32,115 bases of DNA from an uncultured Pseudomonadota bacterium (lineage in GTDB: Bacteria > Myxococcota_A > UBA796 > SXON01), in the NCBI GenBank assembly GCA_903885375.1, contig CAISIK010000050.1:1-32115 (forward strand). The letters are read 5' to 3'. The translations under genes were made by a program, and so were the position numbers. The notes below the pieces were generated by a model, which saw only the letters and a program-made list of their open reading frames with translations, was not told the DNA's origin and made no database searches. Below are positions 1 to 7,544 of this stretch, in pieces (position 1 is the first letter of the stretch; each line of letters opens with the position of its first letter).

Positions 1-455
1 ACTTCGTTACGGAAGCCACCGCGTCAGTCGACCTCCGCTGGAGTCGCCGAACCACGATCCGAAGATCATGCGCGATCAAGCCGGCGCTTGGCCCGAGTCG
101 CGGGCGAATTCGTGGGGGTGTATTTCAAGTGGGAGAGTTTCCTATTGCGTAATCGAGACGATCCCGAGGGCGAGCAGAAAGCGAGGGATCAAGGGGCGGA
201 TCGACGCTGAGCGAGAATGCGGTTGAGTGACGCGGCCTCGGAATCGCGCCGTTCAACGACCACGAATCCCTGGAGGTCCACGGACCGTTCGTCGTCAGGT
301 CGAGCAGGCGAACCGGCTCCACAGTGCGCTGGGCGTCGCAGCGTTCGGCTCGGTAGGGATGACCTGCGGGCCGGCGATGGAACTACGCGACAGCGACGAA
401 TGGCCACATGCTCGTCCCCGCGGCGTGCTATTCTCGCCGAGCTCCCGGTGATTCC
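1..455. other. Gene-free left flank
   Basis: No reading frame here has a recognisable domain or a convincing start. The short frames are Arg/Ser/Pro-rich, as expected of chance frames in GC-rich DNA. The only recognisable signal is a possible extended -10 element, TG-C-TATTCT (about 426-434), about 22 bases before the chosen start of the FG-GAP gene. A short plus-strand stretch near 307-333 reads NRLHSALG, which faintly recalls the C-terminus of IS3-type transposases, but nothing around it supports a transposase. Confidence 0.5.
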
Positions 456-3242
456 GTGACCCTGCTCGCTCTTGCTCTCTCCATCACCATGCCGGGCGCC
501 CACGCCGTCGAACGCGGCGCCGGATCGGCCGATCTCCTCTTCGAGGGCGTCGACGACCAACTCGGCCAAGCCGCGAGCCTCGGGGACATAGACGGCGACG
601 GGAACTCCGACATCGTGCTTGGCGGGCCGATGATCGATGCCGGCGGCTACACCAATAATGGCGCCGTCTACCTGATTCTCGGACCCGACTCGGGCGGGCT
701 GACGCCCACGGATGCGAGCGCGACGATCACCGGCGCGGCAAGCTCCTACGAGATCGGGTCGGCGCTCCACGCAGGAGGAGACTTCAATGGCGACGGGAAG
801 GACGACCTACTGATCGGAGCGAGTGGCGACGACACGGGCGGGACGAACGCCGGTCGCGCCTATCTGTACTACGGTCCAGTGACGGGCGCGCTGACCACGG
901 CCAGCGCCGACGCCACGTTCACGGGCGGTGCTGCGGGCGACAAGCTCGGCTGGGCCGTGAGCAGCATCGACGTGGATGGCGACGGTAACGACGACGTCGT
1001 GATCAGCGCTCCCTACTACAGCAGCAGCCGCGGACGGGTCTACATCTGGGAAGGCGGCTCGCTCACGGGGTCGAAGGCGGCGTCTTCGGCGGACTACACG
1101 TTCACTGGAAAGAGCGGCAGCGGGGAGGAAGCCGGGTATGCGCTGACCGTCGGAGAGTTCGGTGCCGGGGGTGCTTCGCTAGTGATTGCGGGACCCGCTC
1201 GCGATGCCGGGAGCACCGACAACGGCGTGCTTTACTTCCTCCACGCTGACGGGTCCTTCCCCACAACGGGCAGCCTCGACTCTGTCGCGGACTACGACAT
1301 CCTTGGCGACTCGACCATCACTCGCATGGGCCAACACCTCGCGTCGGGCTTCAATTCGGACATTTCCGGTGACCAAGAACTTCTGGCGTGCAACGACAAC
1401 GGCGACTGTCCGTTCTTTTACGATCCCCTCGCGGCGAGCACGGTGGCCGACTGCGAAGCGCTCTTCCGGTATTCCGGCGGGTACGAGCCGGAACTCCGGG
1501 TCGCCAACGCGGGCGACGTGGACGGAGACGGAGCTGGGGACTTCCTCTTGTCCGACGCCGAGTCCGACTATGACGGTGACTCCGATAGCGAGGGCGGCGC
1601 GTACCTGTTCTACGGCGCGAGCGGAGCCTTCTCGGGCGATGTGCTCATCGAGACGGACGCCGACGTCGTGTTCGAGGGCACCGACGACCTCGACCAGTTC
1701 GGCGACCAGATCAGCTCGGGCGACGTCAACAACGACGGAAAGTCCGACGTGCTGGTCACAGCTCCCTACTACGACCTCGTCACCGGTTCCAACCAGGGTG
1801 CGGGCTACCTGTTCTACGGACCATTCGACCCCATCGCGGGGATCATCGATCTCGTCGATGCCGACGCCGTGATCGATGGCGACGATGCGAACGACTGGAG
1901 TGGCTACACGGTGGCCGGGCTGGGAGACATCAACTGCGACGGCGTCGACGACTTCGCCACGGGCGGAATCTTCGCCGACGAATCCGCGACGGCCACGGGA
2001 GCCGTCTACATCTACTTCGGCCCTACTCCCGAGAGCGACTACCTCGCGTGGCTCAACACCTTCCTCGCGGGCGCAGACGCCGACGCGATCTTCTACGGCG
2101 ACGCGGCAAACGACTTCGCGGGCAACAACATCGCAGGCGTGGGGGACCTGGACGACGACGGCTGCGGCGACTTCGCGATTGCGGCCGCCGGGAACGACGG
2201 CGCGGGTGCCGACGCGGGTGCCGTGTACGTGTTCTACGGCACGGGTGCGCTCGCGGCGTCCCTCGACTCTACGGACGCCGACGCCATCTTTGAAGGCGCA
2301 GCGGCGGGAGACGGTTTCGGAACCGGCCTGCGCGGCGGCGGGGACTTCGACGGCGACGGCATCGACGACATGGTCATCGGCGCGCCGAACAACGACGGCG
2401 CCGCCTCCAACGCTGGCGCCGCCTACGTGTTCTTGGGCGCCAGCGGCGGGGCAGCCTGGACCGGGACCAACGCCGCGACCGACGCCGAGTGCACCTACCG
2501 GGGAGCAGCCGCGAACGAGTGGGCGGGGTGGAGCCTCGCCACCGACTTCGACTTCGACGACGACGGCGACGCCGACCTCGCGATCGGATCACCGGGTGTG
2601 GACGACATCTTGGGTTCGAATACGGGGCTCGTGGCCATCTTCTACCACACGGCGTGTTCGGGGACCGCAAGCCTGACCACTGCGGACGCAAAGGTCCGGG
2701 GGAAGTACGCCACGGAGCAGTTCGGGTTCGCGCTGGCAGCCGGGGATGTCGACAACGACGGCTACGACGACCTGGTGGTTGGCGCCCCGTACCGGGACGA
2801 CGAGGGGAGCGTGTATTGGATCCCGGGTCGCGCCTCCTTCACGGGGTTCTATCGCGCGCCGGCGAGCGGCGTGAATCTCGGTAGCGACCTGGGCTATCGG
2901 TTCGGTTGGGCTGTCGACGCCGGCAACGTGGACGCCGAGGCGGGGGCAGAGATCATCGCGGGCGCGCCGTGGTTCTCCGTGGGCGAGACGAGGCGCGGGC
3001 AGGGCTACGTCTGGTACGGTGCGACGATCGCAGCGTGGGAGAACGACGGGCTCACGCATTCTCCCTCCAGCGCCGAGGTGAAGTTGGTAGGAGAGGACGC
3101 CTACGATTTCGCGGGCTGGTCAATCGCCGGCGTCGGCGATCTCAATCAGGACGGCGAGGAGGACATCGGCATCGGCGCCTACGGCAGCGAGCGTGGCCTG
3201 ACGAACCAGGGTGCGGCCTATGTCGTGCTTTCGTCTCACTAG
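456..3242 (+). CDS. Secreted multi-repeat FG-GAP (integrin-like beta-propeller) protein
   Basis: I start it at GTG 456 rather than ATG 408, because the residues from 456 form a compact signal peptide (TLLALALSITMPGAHA, AHA cleavage site) leading straight into the mature repeats; this gives about 928 residues. The protein is built of 12 or 13 repeats of about 65-75 residues. Each contains a calcium-loop-like core such as GDIDGDGNSD, GDFNGDGKDD or GDVDNDGYDD followed by (V/I)(V/I)GAP, the hallmark of FG-GAP/integrin-alpha propeller blades. Such proteins are exported and often mediate adhesion or Ca-dependent binding. No enzymatic domain or C-terminal sorting domain is visible. The 3' end overlaps the next gene, so the two are probably co-transcribed. 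The family is clear; the ligand is unknown. Confidence 0.88.
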   Translation: MTLLALALSITMPGAHAVERGAGSADLLFEGVDDQLGQAASLGDIDGDGNSDIVLGGPMIDAGGYTNNGAVYLILGPDSGGLTPTDASATITGAASSYEIGSALHAGGDFNGDGKDDLLIGASGDDTGGTNAGRAYLYYGPVTGALTTASADATFTGGAAGDKLGWAVSSIDVDGDGNDDVVISAPYYSSSRGRVYIWEGGSLTGSKAASSADYTFTGKSGSGEEAGYALTVGEFGAGGASLVIAGPARDAGSTDNGVLYFLHADGSFPTTGSLDSVADYDILGDSTITRMGQHLASGFNSDISGDQELLACNDNGDCPFFYDPLAASTVADCEALFRYSGGYEPELRVANAGDVDGDGAGDFLLSDAESDYDGDSDSEGGAYLFYGASGAFSGDVLIETDADVVFEGTDDLDQFGDQISSGDVNNDGKSDVLVTAPYYDLVTGSNQGAGYLFYGPFDPIAGIIDLVDADAVIDGDDANDWSGYTVAGLGDINCDGVDDFATGGIFADESATATGAVYIYFGPTPESDYLAWLNTFLAGADADAIFYGDAANDFAGNNIAGVGDLDDDGCGDFAIAAAGNDGAGADAGAVYVFYGTGALAASLDSTDADAIFEGAAAGDGFGTGLRGGGDFDGDGIDDMVIGAPNNDGAASNAGAAYVFLGASGGAAWTGTNAATDAECTYRGAAANEWAGWSLATDFDFDDDGDADLAIGSPGVDDILGSNTGLVAIFYHTACSGTASLTTADAKVRGKYATEQFGFALAAGDVDNDGYDDLVVGAPYRDDEGSVYWIPGRASFTGFYRAPASGVNLGSDLGYRFGWAVDAGNVDAEAGAEIIAGAPWFSVGETRRGQGYVWYGATIAAWENDGLTHSPSSAEVKLVGEDAYDFAGWSIAGVGDLNQDGEEDIGIGAYGSERGLTNQGAAYVVLSSH

Positions 3243-4788
3243 CCCGGCTTGGGTACTCCTCGCCTGCGCCTGCAACGACCAATTGCTGACGGTGCTTCCC
3301 GACGCGGGCGACGACTCGGGAAGCGGTGTCGCCGACAGCGAGTCGGAGGTTGAACCCGAGGATACCGGACTGGATTCGGGCGGAGGCGACGACACGGGGG
3401 AGCATGTGCCGCCGTGCGGAGGTGGCGAGCTTGGGGAAGCCGACGGACGTCCGCTGCGACGTTCCGACGACACCGACGCTCAAGACACCAAGTTCGCGTC
3501 AGTTTACTTTTCATCCCAGATACTGCCGGCCGGTGGTGGCGAACTGTGGGTGGCGGGGAATGACGGCTGGTACGCCGACACCCACCCCAACTGGGACGGC
3601 GCCTACCTGCTGGACGGCACCTCGTGGGACGATCCCGAGCTGGCGTCAAACGTGCTTCCGACCTTGTACATGGGCGACCCGCTCGGGACGAGCATGATCG
3701 CAAGCGGCCTGACCGTCGATCCCTCTGCCGCAGGAGAGGCGCTGTGGGTGAGTACACCGAGCAACCAAGCGGACGATCTCGATGGCTCGTGGCTCTGGCT
3801 GTCCGCCTCCATTCCGACTCGTGGCGTCGATCTGATGTCCTGGGCCTCTGCGGAGGTCCGTGTGGAGTCCGGCAACGGGGAACAGTCGAGCTTCGCCGAC
3901 TACAACAGCGACGGAGTCGACGACGCCATGATCCCAGGCCATCCGACGGTCATGCTCTTGGCTCCATTTTCCGGGACGCTCACCGAGGCGGACGCCGACG
4001 TGACCTTCCCCGACCGGCTCGCGGCCGGCGTCGCCGACTTCAGGCCCGACAGCTCGGCCGCCCTCGACCTCGACGGCGACGGCCACCTGGACTTCGTGTG
4101 GAAGCAGGCCAACGGCGAGCGGGACGATCACACCCAGTTCGACCTGTTCTTCAAGCGCGGCCCGCTGGCGGGCGGTCCGGCCTGGGACGCCCCTGACGCG
4201 GTGCTCATCGATGATGTCTCCAGGCTCCCGGACACCGACTACACTTTCCTGGGCCCCCCCGACGGGGCGATTCGCGCCGTCGGCGACGTGACAGGGGACG
4301 GCGCCCCCGACGCGACGGTGGCCTACAACTATGACGCGGGCGGCGAGCCGGGGAGCAGTTCGCTGTTCATCGTCAACCGCCTTCCGCAGGGCACGGGCAG
4401 CATCACCGACCTGGAGACGCGACTCGTAGGCGTGCCGGGCGACGACCTGGGGTCAGAGGCGCGGTCCTGGGTGGGGAGCGGTGGCGGCGGGGACATGAAT
4501 GGCGACGGCTTCGGTGACCTCGTCGCCTTCCAAGCCAGCACCTTGCTGGCCGGCGGACCGGAGCGTCGGTCCTACGTTGTGACCGGGCCGCTCTCAGGCG
4601 TGGTTCGCCTTGACCAGTCCGCGACCCAGATGCGTCTGGCGTACGCTGCCGACGGGATCTTTGAGGAGAACGGCGCTGCACTCGTTCCGGACCTGGATGG
4701 AGACGGCATGGACGACGTCATCGTCAGTGCAGTCGACGGAATCAATCCAGGCGTCGCTTGGCTCTTTCCCGGCTGTGCGGCGTGGTGA
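3220..4788 (+). CDS. FG-GAP repeat lipoprotein
   Basis: ATG 3220 lies inside the last 23 bases of the preceding FG-GAP gene. It begins MSCFRLTSPAWVLLACACN, a lipoprotein signal with Cys after LLA. GTG 3211 is a possible alternative but adds only three residues. The mature N-terminus is a long acidic, flexible Asp/Ser/Gly/Glu linker (about residues 25-60), typical of surface lipoproteins in Myxococcota-like genomes. The remaining roughly 440 residues carry at least five scattered calcium-loop cores, for example DYNSDGVDD, DLDGDGHLD, GDMNGDGFGD and DLDGDGMDD, consistent with a degenerate FG-GAP propeller. The product probably sits in the outer membrane next to its secreted neighbour. The total is about 522 residues. 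Partnership with the upstream gene is inferred from the overlap and the shared fold. Confidence 0.82.
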   Translation: MSCFRLTSPAWVLLACACNDQLLTVLPDAGDDSGSGVADSESEVEPEDTGLDSGGGDDTGEHVPPCGGGELGEADGRPLRRSDDTDAQDTKFASVYFSSQILPAGGGELWVAGNDGWYADTHPNWDGAYLLDGTSWDDPELASNVLPTLYMGDPLGTSMIASGLTVDPSAAGEALWVSTPSNQADDLDGSWLWLSASIPTRGVDLMSWASAEVRVESGNGEQSSFADYNSDGVDDAMIPGHPTVMLLAPFSGTLTEADADVTFPDRLAAGVADFRPDSSAALDLDGDGHLDFVWKQANGERDDHTQFDLFFKRGPLAGGPAWDAPDAVLIDDVSRLPDTDYTFLGPPDGAIRAVGDVTGDGAPDATVAYNYDAGGEPGSSSLFIVNRLPQGTGSITDLETRLVGVPGDDLGSEARSWVGSGGGGDMNGDGFGDLVAFQASTLLAGGPERRSYVVTGPLSGVVRLDQSATQMRLAYAADGIFEENGAALVPDLDGDGMDDVIVSAVDGINPGVAWLFPGCAAW

Positions 4789-4930
4789 CTATCCCAATCG
4801 GTGGCCGACAGCGTGTTCACCCGGTGACGTCGCCTTCCGCGGCGGGCCTGCTCCAGCGCTCCAGGGCTGACTCGGGACGCGCGAGGCGGTGAGTCGAGCG
4901 CAATTAATGGCTGGAAAAAGCCGAATAGAT

Positions 4931-5440
4931 TCAGGACCGCCGCCCCAAACGGTGCTCACCCACCGCCAACCCCACCCGCAGCACATACTCCCACGCCCCC
5001 GCCGTCGTCCGCAGCCCGAGTCGCTCTTTCATCGCTTGCAACCTCCGATACAGCGCCGGGTCCACCCGCGCGCACACGTCCTTCCGGTTGGTGGCCGCCG
5101 CGTCGTAGGTCAGCGGGTTCCCGATCGCCTGCACCAGCCATTCGGGCACGCCGCCGGTCGGCGCCGGGGTCGTCTCCAGGCGTGCGAGGATCGCCGCGAG
5201 CAGCGCCGTCGGCACCTCGGCTGTGCCTCGGGGCGGCTCCGCTCCCGGCAGCGCAGCGACGCGCGGCCGAGCGCGCGTGGCGTCTCCGCCTTCTTCCTCA
5301 ACAACTGGCACGACCTCGGGCTGGGCCACCGTGCCCGCCGTGACTCCCTCCCAGGCCACCGCCCCCGCGCCCCAAAGCGTCCCCGCCCCGCGGCGCTCCG
5401 CGGCATCCGCCTCGGCGCGCGCGCGGAGCGGATCAAGCAT
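4931..5440 (-). CDS. Small ribbon-helix-helix protein, putative partition partner of the ParA-like ATPase
   Basis: About 169 residues from ATG 5440, which overlaps the ParA-like stop codon by eight bases (ATGCTTGA), implying translational coupling. Residues 1-100 are low complexity (Ala/Glu/Gly/Pro/Val) and probably disordered. The C-terminal 55 residues look like a ribbon-helix-helix domain: a strand (DVCARV), a helix (PALYRRLQAMKERLG), a turn, then a second helix (TTAGAWEYVLRVGLA). Small RHH proteins with flexible N-termini partner ParA ATPases (ParG type) or ParM (ParR type), bind direct repeats at the centromere and repress their own operon. The position after a ParA-like gene and the 11-bp repeats upstream fit this. 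The function is inferred from fold pattern and context. Confidence 0.6.
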   Translation of the reverse strand: MLDPLRARAEADAAERRGAGTLWGAGAVAWEGVTAGTVAQPEVVPVVEEEGGDATRARPRVAALPGAEPPRGTAEVPTALLAAILARLETTPAPTGGVPEWLVQAIGNPLTYDAAATNRKDVCARVDPALYRRLQAMKERLGLRTTAGAWEYVLRVGLAVGEHRLGRRS

Positions 5441-6299
5441 CGTCGTCCCAGCCGCGGATGTGCACGGCAGACGCCGCATTGGCCACCAGCGGCGGGAGCG
5501 TGCTGTCCCCCCGGGTGCGCGCCCAAGCCACGCCCGCCAGCGATTCGAGCCCCTGGAGGAACTCGCGCGTGGGTCCGCGCCGAGGCAGCGTCCAGACGGA
5601 CTGCCCGCGGTTCAGCGCCTCGCGGACCTCCGCGGTGCGCGGGAGCGGGCCGGGGAGGTAGGAACCGCCGGCATGGTTCGAAGCGTCGTGGATCGTCGTC
5701 GCGTCGCGCTCCCACTCCTTCCTCGGGACGGCGTCGATGCGGACGAGCACCACGTCGGTGTTCGATGGCGTCGCGCGGAGCATCCGGATCAGGTTCGCCG
5801 AGGCGTCGTCGCCGTCGGTCGGGGCGATGAGCAGGACGCCGGGCAGGCAGCCGCCCTTCTTGACCGGCGGGGTGTCCACGATGATCGCGTCGAACTTCCC
5901 GAACCGGCCCGGCCCGGAGCGGTAGAGCACGTCCACTGCGTGCGCGCCTGCGAGGCCGACCACGGTGATGCTCCCGGCCCCGCGCTGGACGCGCGCAACG
6001 TCCGGGTCAGACTCAGAGATGCCCAGCCGGCGGCGAGCGTCGAGTTGATCGTCGGTGACCAAGTAGAGGATGTCCAGCCCGGCGAACGCGAGCCGCTCGG
6101 CGACGCTCGCAGAAATGCACGTCTTCCAGACGCCTCCCTTCCAGGACGAGACGACGACGGTGGGGAGGCGAGGAGCGGCCGTATCGCTCGCAGCCTCCGC
6201 CGGGATGGGAAGGGTTTCCACGGCCCGGGGCGCCGTGGCGGAGGGGCGAGCCGGCGACGTGCCAGGCCGGGTCATATGACGGTCATGGGTGTTTGACAT
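5433..6299 (-). CDS. ParA/MinD-like partition ATPase with altered P-loop
   Basis: 288 residues from ATG 6299, which has a good ribosome site on the minus strand (AAGAGGATCACC then ATG). A disordered N-terminal 45 residues is followed by a deviant Walker A at 54-61, KGGVWKTC. The usual form is KGGxGKT(T/S), so the second conserved Gly is Trp and the last hydroxyl residue is Cys. A motif resembling Walker A' (LVTDDQLDARRRLG, 80-93) and a Walker B (IIVDTPP, 139-145) follow. ParA proteins bind nonspecific DNA in an ATP-dependent way and move plasmids or integrative elements together with a centromere-binding partner. The downstream RHH gene would be that partner, and repeated 11-bp motifs flank the start codon. 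It is shorter than chromosomal Soj in its C-terminal half. Whether it hydrolyses ATP is uncertain because of the P-loop. Confidence 0.78.
   Translation of the reverse strand: MSNTHDRHMTRPGTSPARPSATAPRAVETLPIPAEAASDTAAPRLPTVVVSSWKGGVWKTCISASVAERLAFAGLDILYLVTDDQLDARRRLGISESDPDVARVQRGAGSITVVGLAGAHAVDVLYRSGPGRFGKFDAIIVDTPPVKKGGCLPGVLLIAPTDGDDASANLIRMLRATPSNTDVVLVRIDAVPRKEWERDATTIHDASNHAGGSYLPGPLPRTAEVREALNRGQSVWTLPRRGPTREFLQGLESLAGVAWARTRGDSTLPPLVANAASAVHIRGWDDDA
6270..6291. repeat. Two 11-bp direct repeats, GGTCAT type (proximal set)
   Basis: GGTCATATGAC (6270-6280) is followed at once by GGTCATGGGTG (6281-6291). They lie inside the first codons of the ParA-like gene and match the distal set at 6335-6367. 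A spacing of one helical turn suggests cooperative protein binding on one DNA face, such as an operator or centromere half-array. Confidence 0.6.
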
Positions 6300-6334
6300 G
6301 GTGATCCTCTTGGTTGGAAGCTTGTTTTTTCGTT

Positions 6335-6367
6335 GGTCATGGGTCGGTCATATGGCGGCCATATGAT
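6335..6367. repeat. Three tandem 11-bp direct repeats (distal set), candidate parS/operator
   Basis: GGTCATGGGTC (6335-6345), GGTCATATGGC (6346-6356) and GGCCATATGAT (6357-6367) lie head to tail between the 62-residue ORF and the ParA-like gene. The period is exactly 11 bp and the consensus is GGYCATRKG. Plasmid centromeres bound by RHH proteins (for example R1 parC) consist of 11-bp direct repeats and double as operators. No perfect dyad larger than CATATG was seen, so a ParB/HTH-type inverted parS is less likely. Confidence 0.6.
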
Positions 6368-6373
6368 CAGGGT

Positions 6374-6562
6374 TCACGCGGCTTTCTCGCCGCGCGAAGG
6401 GGAAGGGTCGTTCGCCGGGGTCTCCAGCGAGCGGGCTTCGGGGGGAGCGGCCCCGGCGGCGGCCGCGCGCAACAGCACCTCCGCGACACGACGGCGAGCG
6501 TCGGCGGCACCCGCGCCGGGCGCGAACACCACGCGGACGACGAGCCGCGCGCTACGCGACAC
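6374..6562 (-). CDS. Small hypothetical protein coupled to the upstream repressor
   Basis: A 62-residue frame beginning at GTG 6562, which overlaps the last codons of the Cro/CI-type repressor, and ending just before the 11-bp repeat array. The N-terminal half (RSARLVVRVVFAPGAG) could form a strand or short helix; the second half is Ala/Pro/Glu-rich. I do not recognise the family. Support comes only from the tight overlap and the operon position ahead of the ParA-like gene. It may be a chance open frame in GC-rich DNA. Confidence 0.35.
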   Translation of the reverse strand: MSRSARLVVRVVFAPGAGAADARRRVAEVLLRAAAAGAAPPEARSLETPANDPSPSRGEKAA

Positions 6563-6836
6563 GGGCCACCTCGTCGTCGAGCTGCTCCGGCGGCTCCCGC
6601 CAGAGGTCGTCGGCCGAGAGCTCCGAGAACGGCGCGTTGGCGAGCAGCCGTCGGCGGACCTTCGGGGACAGCGGCCGACGCCCCGCGAGGAGCTGCGAGA
6701 AGTACGAGCGGGAAACGCCCAGCTTCTCCGCTCCTTCGGTGATCGTCATGTTGCGCCGGCCGAGCAGCGCGCGAACGCGGTTGCCGCGGAGGAGGTAGGA
6801 GGAGGGGGGCGGGACGAGACGTGAGGTGGTGTTCAT
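6552..6836 (-). CDS. Small Cro/CI-type helix-turn-helix regulator
   Basis: 94 residues from ATG 6836. Residues about 30-65 give a helix-turn-helix of the Cro/CI class: MTITEGAEKLGVSRSYFSQL then LAGRRPLSPKVRRRLL, with the typical (A/G)-x3-GVSRSYFSQ recognition pattern. The C-terminal 25 residues are acidic. A longer frame reaching 7493 exists, but it is antisense to the neighbouring XRE gene and has no family features. The start is supported by a promoter-like TGGACT / 17 bp / AATAAT ending six bases upstream of ATG, implying a leaderless or near-leaderless message. It is the first gene of the minus-strand arm (regulator, small ORF, ParA-like, RHH). It probably represses this arm, the divergent recombinase arm, or both. 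Confidence 0.72.
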   Translation of the reverse strand: MNTTSRLVPPPSSYLLRGNRVRALLGRRNMTITEGAEKLGVSRSYFSQLLAGRRPLSPKVRRRLLANAPFSELSADDLWREPPEQLDDEVARVA

Positions 6837-6842
6837 GTTTCC

Positions 6843-6871
6843 ATTATTACACATTGTGTTCCTATAGTCCA
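6843..6871 (-). promoter_or_regulatory. Sigma-70-like promoter of the repressor/ParA arm with overlapping palindrome
   Basis: Read on the minus strand: TGGACT (-35), 17 bp, then AATAAT (-10) preceded by an extended TGn. The -10 ends six bases before ATG 6836. The palindrome ACACA-T-TGTGT (6849-6859) lies between the two boxes, as an autoregulatory operator would. Confidence 0.45.
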
Positions 6872-6900
6872 CACCACGCCGAGCGGGCGGAAACAGGTTG

Positions 6901-6929
6901 TGTACTTTCAGGTGACTTCGGGCTATGCT
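6901..6929 (+). promoter_or_regulatory. Possible leaderless promoter of the XRE/recombinase pair
   Basis: TGTACT and TATGCT are 17 bp apart, and TATGCT ends six bases before ATG 6936, which would put the transcript start at the A of the start codon. The -35 match is weak. A related CAGGT..ACTT motif occurs twice nearby (about 6894-6919) and could be an operator. Confidence 0.35.
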
Positions 6930-6935
6930 GCCGCC

Positions 6936-7544
6936 ATGCCCACCCGATCCCCGACCGAGCTGATCCTCAAGAACGCGCCGCCCGGGGCGCAACCCGTCGG
7001 CTTCGCCGCCGTCACCTGGGAGGCACGCGCCTCGTTCGGACCCTACCTGCGCGGCCTCCGCGACGCCGCCCGGCTCTCGCTGCGCGCCGCCTCCGAGGAG
7101 ATGGCCGTGTCGTTCAGCTACCTCGCGAAACTGGAGACCGGCGAGAGGCCCACGCCGCCCACGCTCAAGGTGCTCCAGCGGATCGCGAAGGTCTACGGCC
7201 GGGATCTCCGCGAGATCATGCATGAGGCCGGCTTCCGCTTCGAGACCCCGGCAGACATCGACGCGATGGAGGAGAGCATCGACGCCCGCTTCCTCCGCCT
7301 CGTCACGCACCCGGCACTGCGCCCGATGCGGATGGACGCCATCGTGCTGGAGCTGATCCCGCCGCTCGTGAAGCGCCAGTGGATCGAGTTCGCTCGCAAG
7401 CTGGAGACGCACCTCATGGGGTCGCCGGAGGAGGTCGAGGCCATCCTGAGCCGGAAGCCCGACGGCAGCCCACCCCGAAAGGTGGACGATCACGACCCCG
7501 TCTCCACGAAGCCAAAGGCCAAGACGAAGGGAGAAAAGCCATGA
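6936..7544 (+). CDS. XRE-family transcriptional regulator with C-terminal extension
   Basis: 202 residues from ATG 6936. Residues about 35-85 form a clear XRE helix-turn-helix: YLRGLRDAARLSLRAASEEM, then SFSYLAKLETGERPTPP and KVLQRIAKVYG, as in lambda-repressor-type regulators. The following 90 residues are helical, charged and not recognised. They may be a dimerisation or sensing module, and they end in a Lys-rich tail. No Ser-Lys protease dyad of the LexA/CI type is apparent. Its stop overlaps the recombinase start by four bases (ATGA), so the two are translated together. It likely controls recombinase expression and hence excision of the element. Confidence 0.8.
   Translation: MPTRSPTELILKNAPPGAQPVGFAAVTWEARASFGPYLRGLRDAARLSLRAASEEMAVSFSYLAKLETGERPTPPTLKVLQRIAKVYGRDLREIMHEAGFRFETPADIDAMEESIDARFLRLVTHPALRPMRMDAIVLELIPPLVKRQWIEFARKLETHLMGSPEEVEAILSRKPDGSPPRKVDDHDPVSTKPKAKTKGEKP

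Noticed and set aside
307..333. NRLHSALG reading resembling the end of an IS3-type transposase
   Set aside because: Only eight residues fit, the following residues diverge, and no DDE domain, upstream orfA or inverted repeat is present. Most likely chance.
4890..4933. GGCT-GGAAAA-AGCC mini-hairpin with a T-run after the RHH gene
   Set aside because: The stem is only four pairs, too weak to call a terminator.
6837..7493. Long minus-strand extension of the Cro/CI-type regulator frame
   Set aside because: It is antisense to the XRE gene and shows no family features; the HTH protein is complete from ATG 6836.
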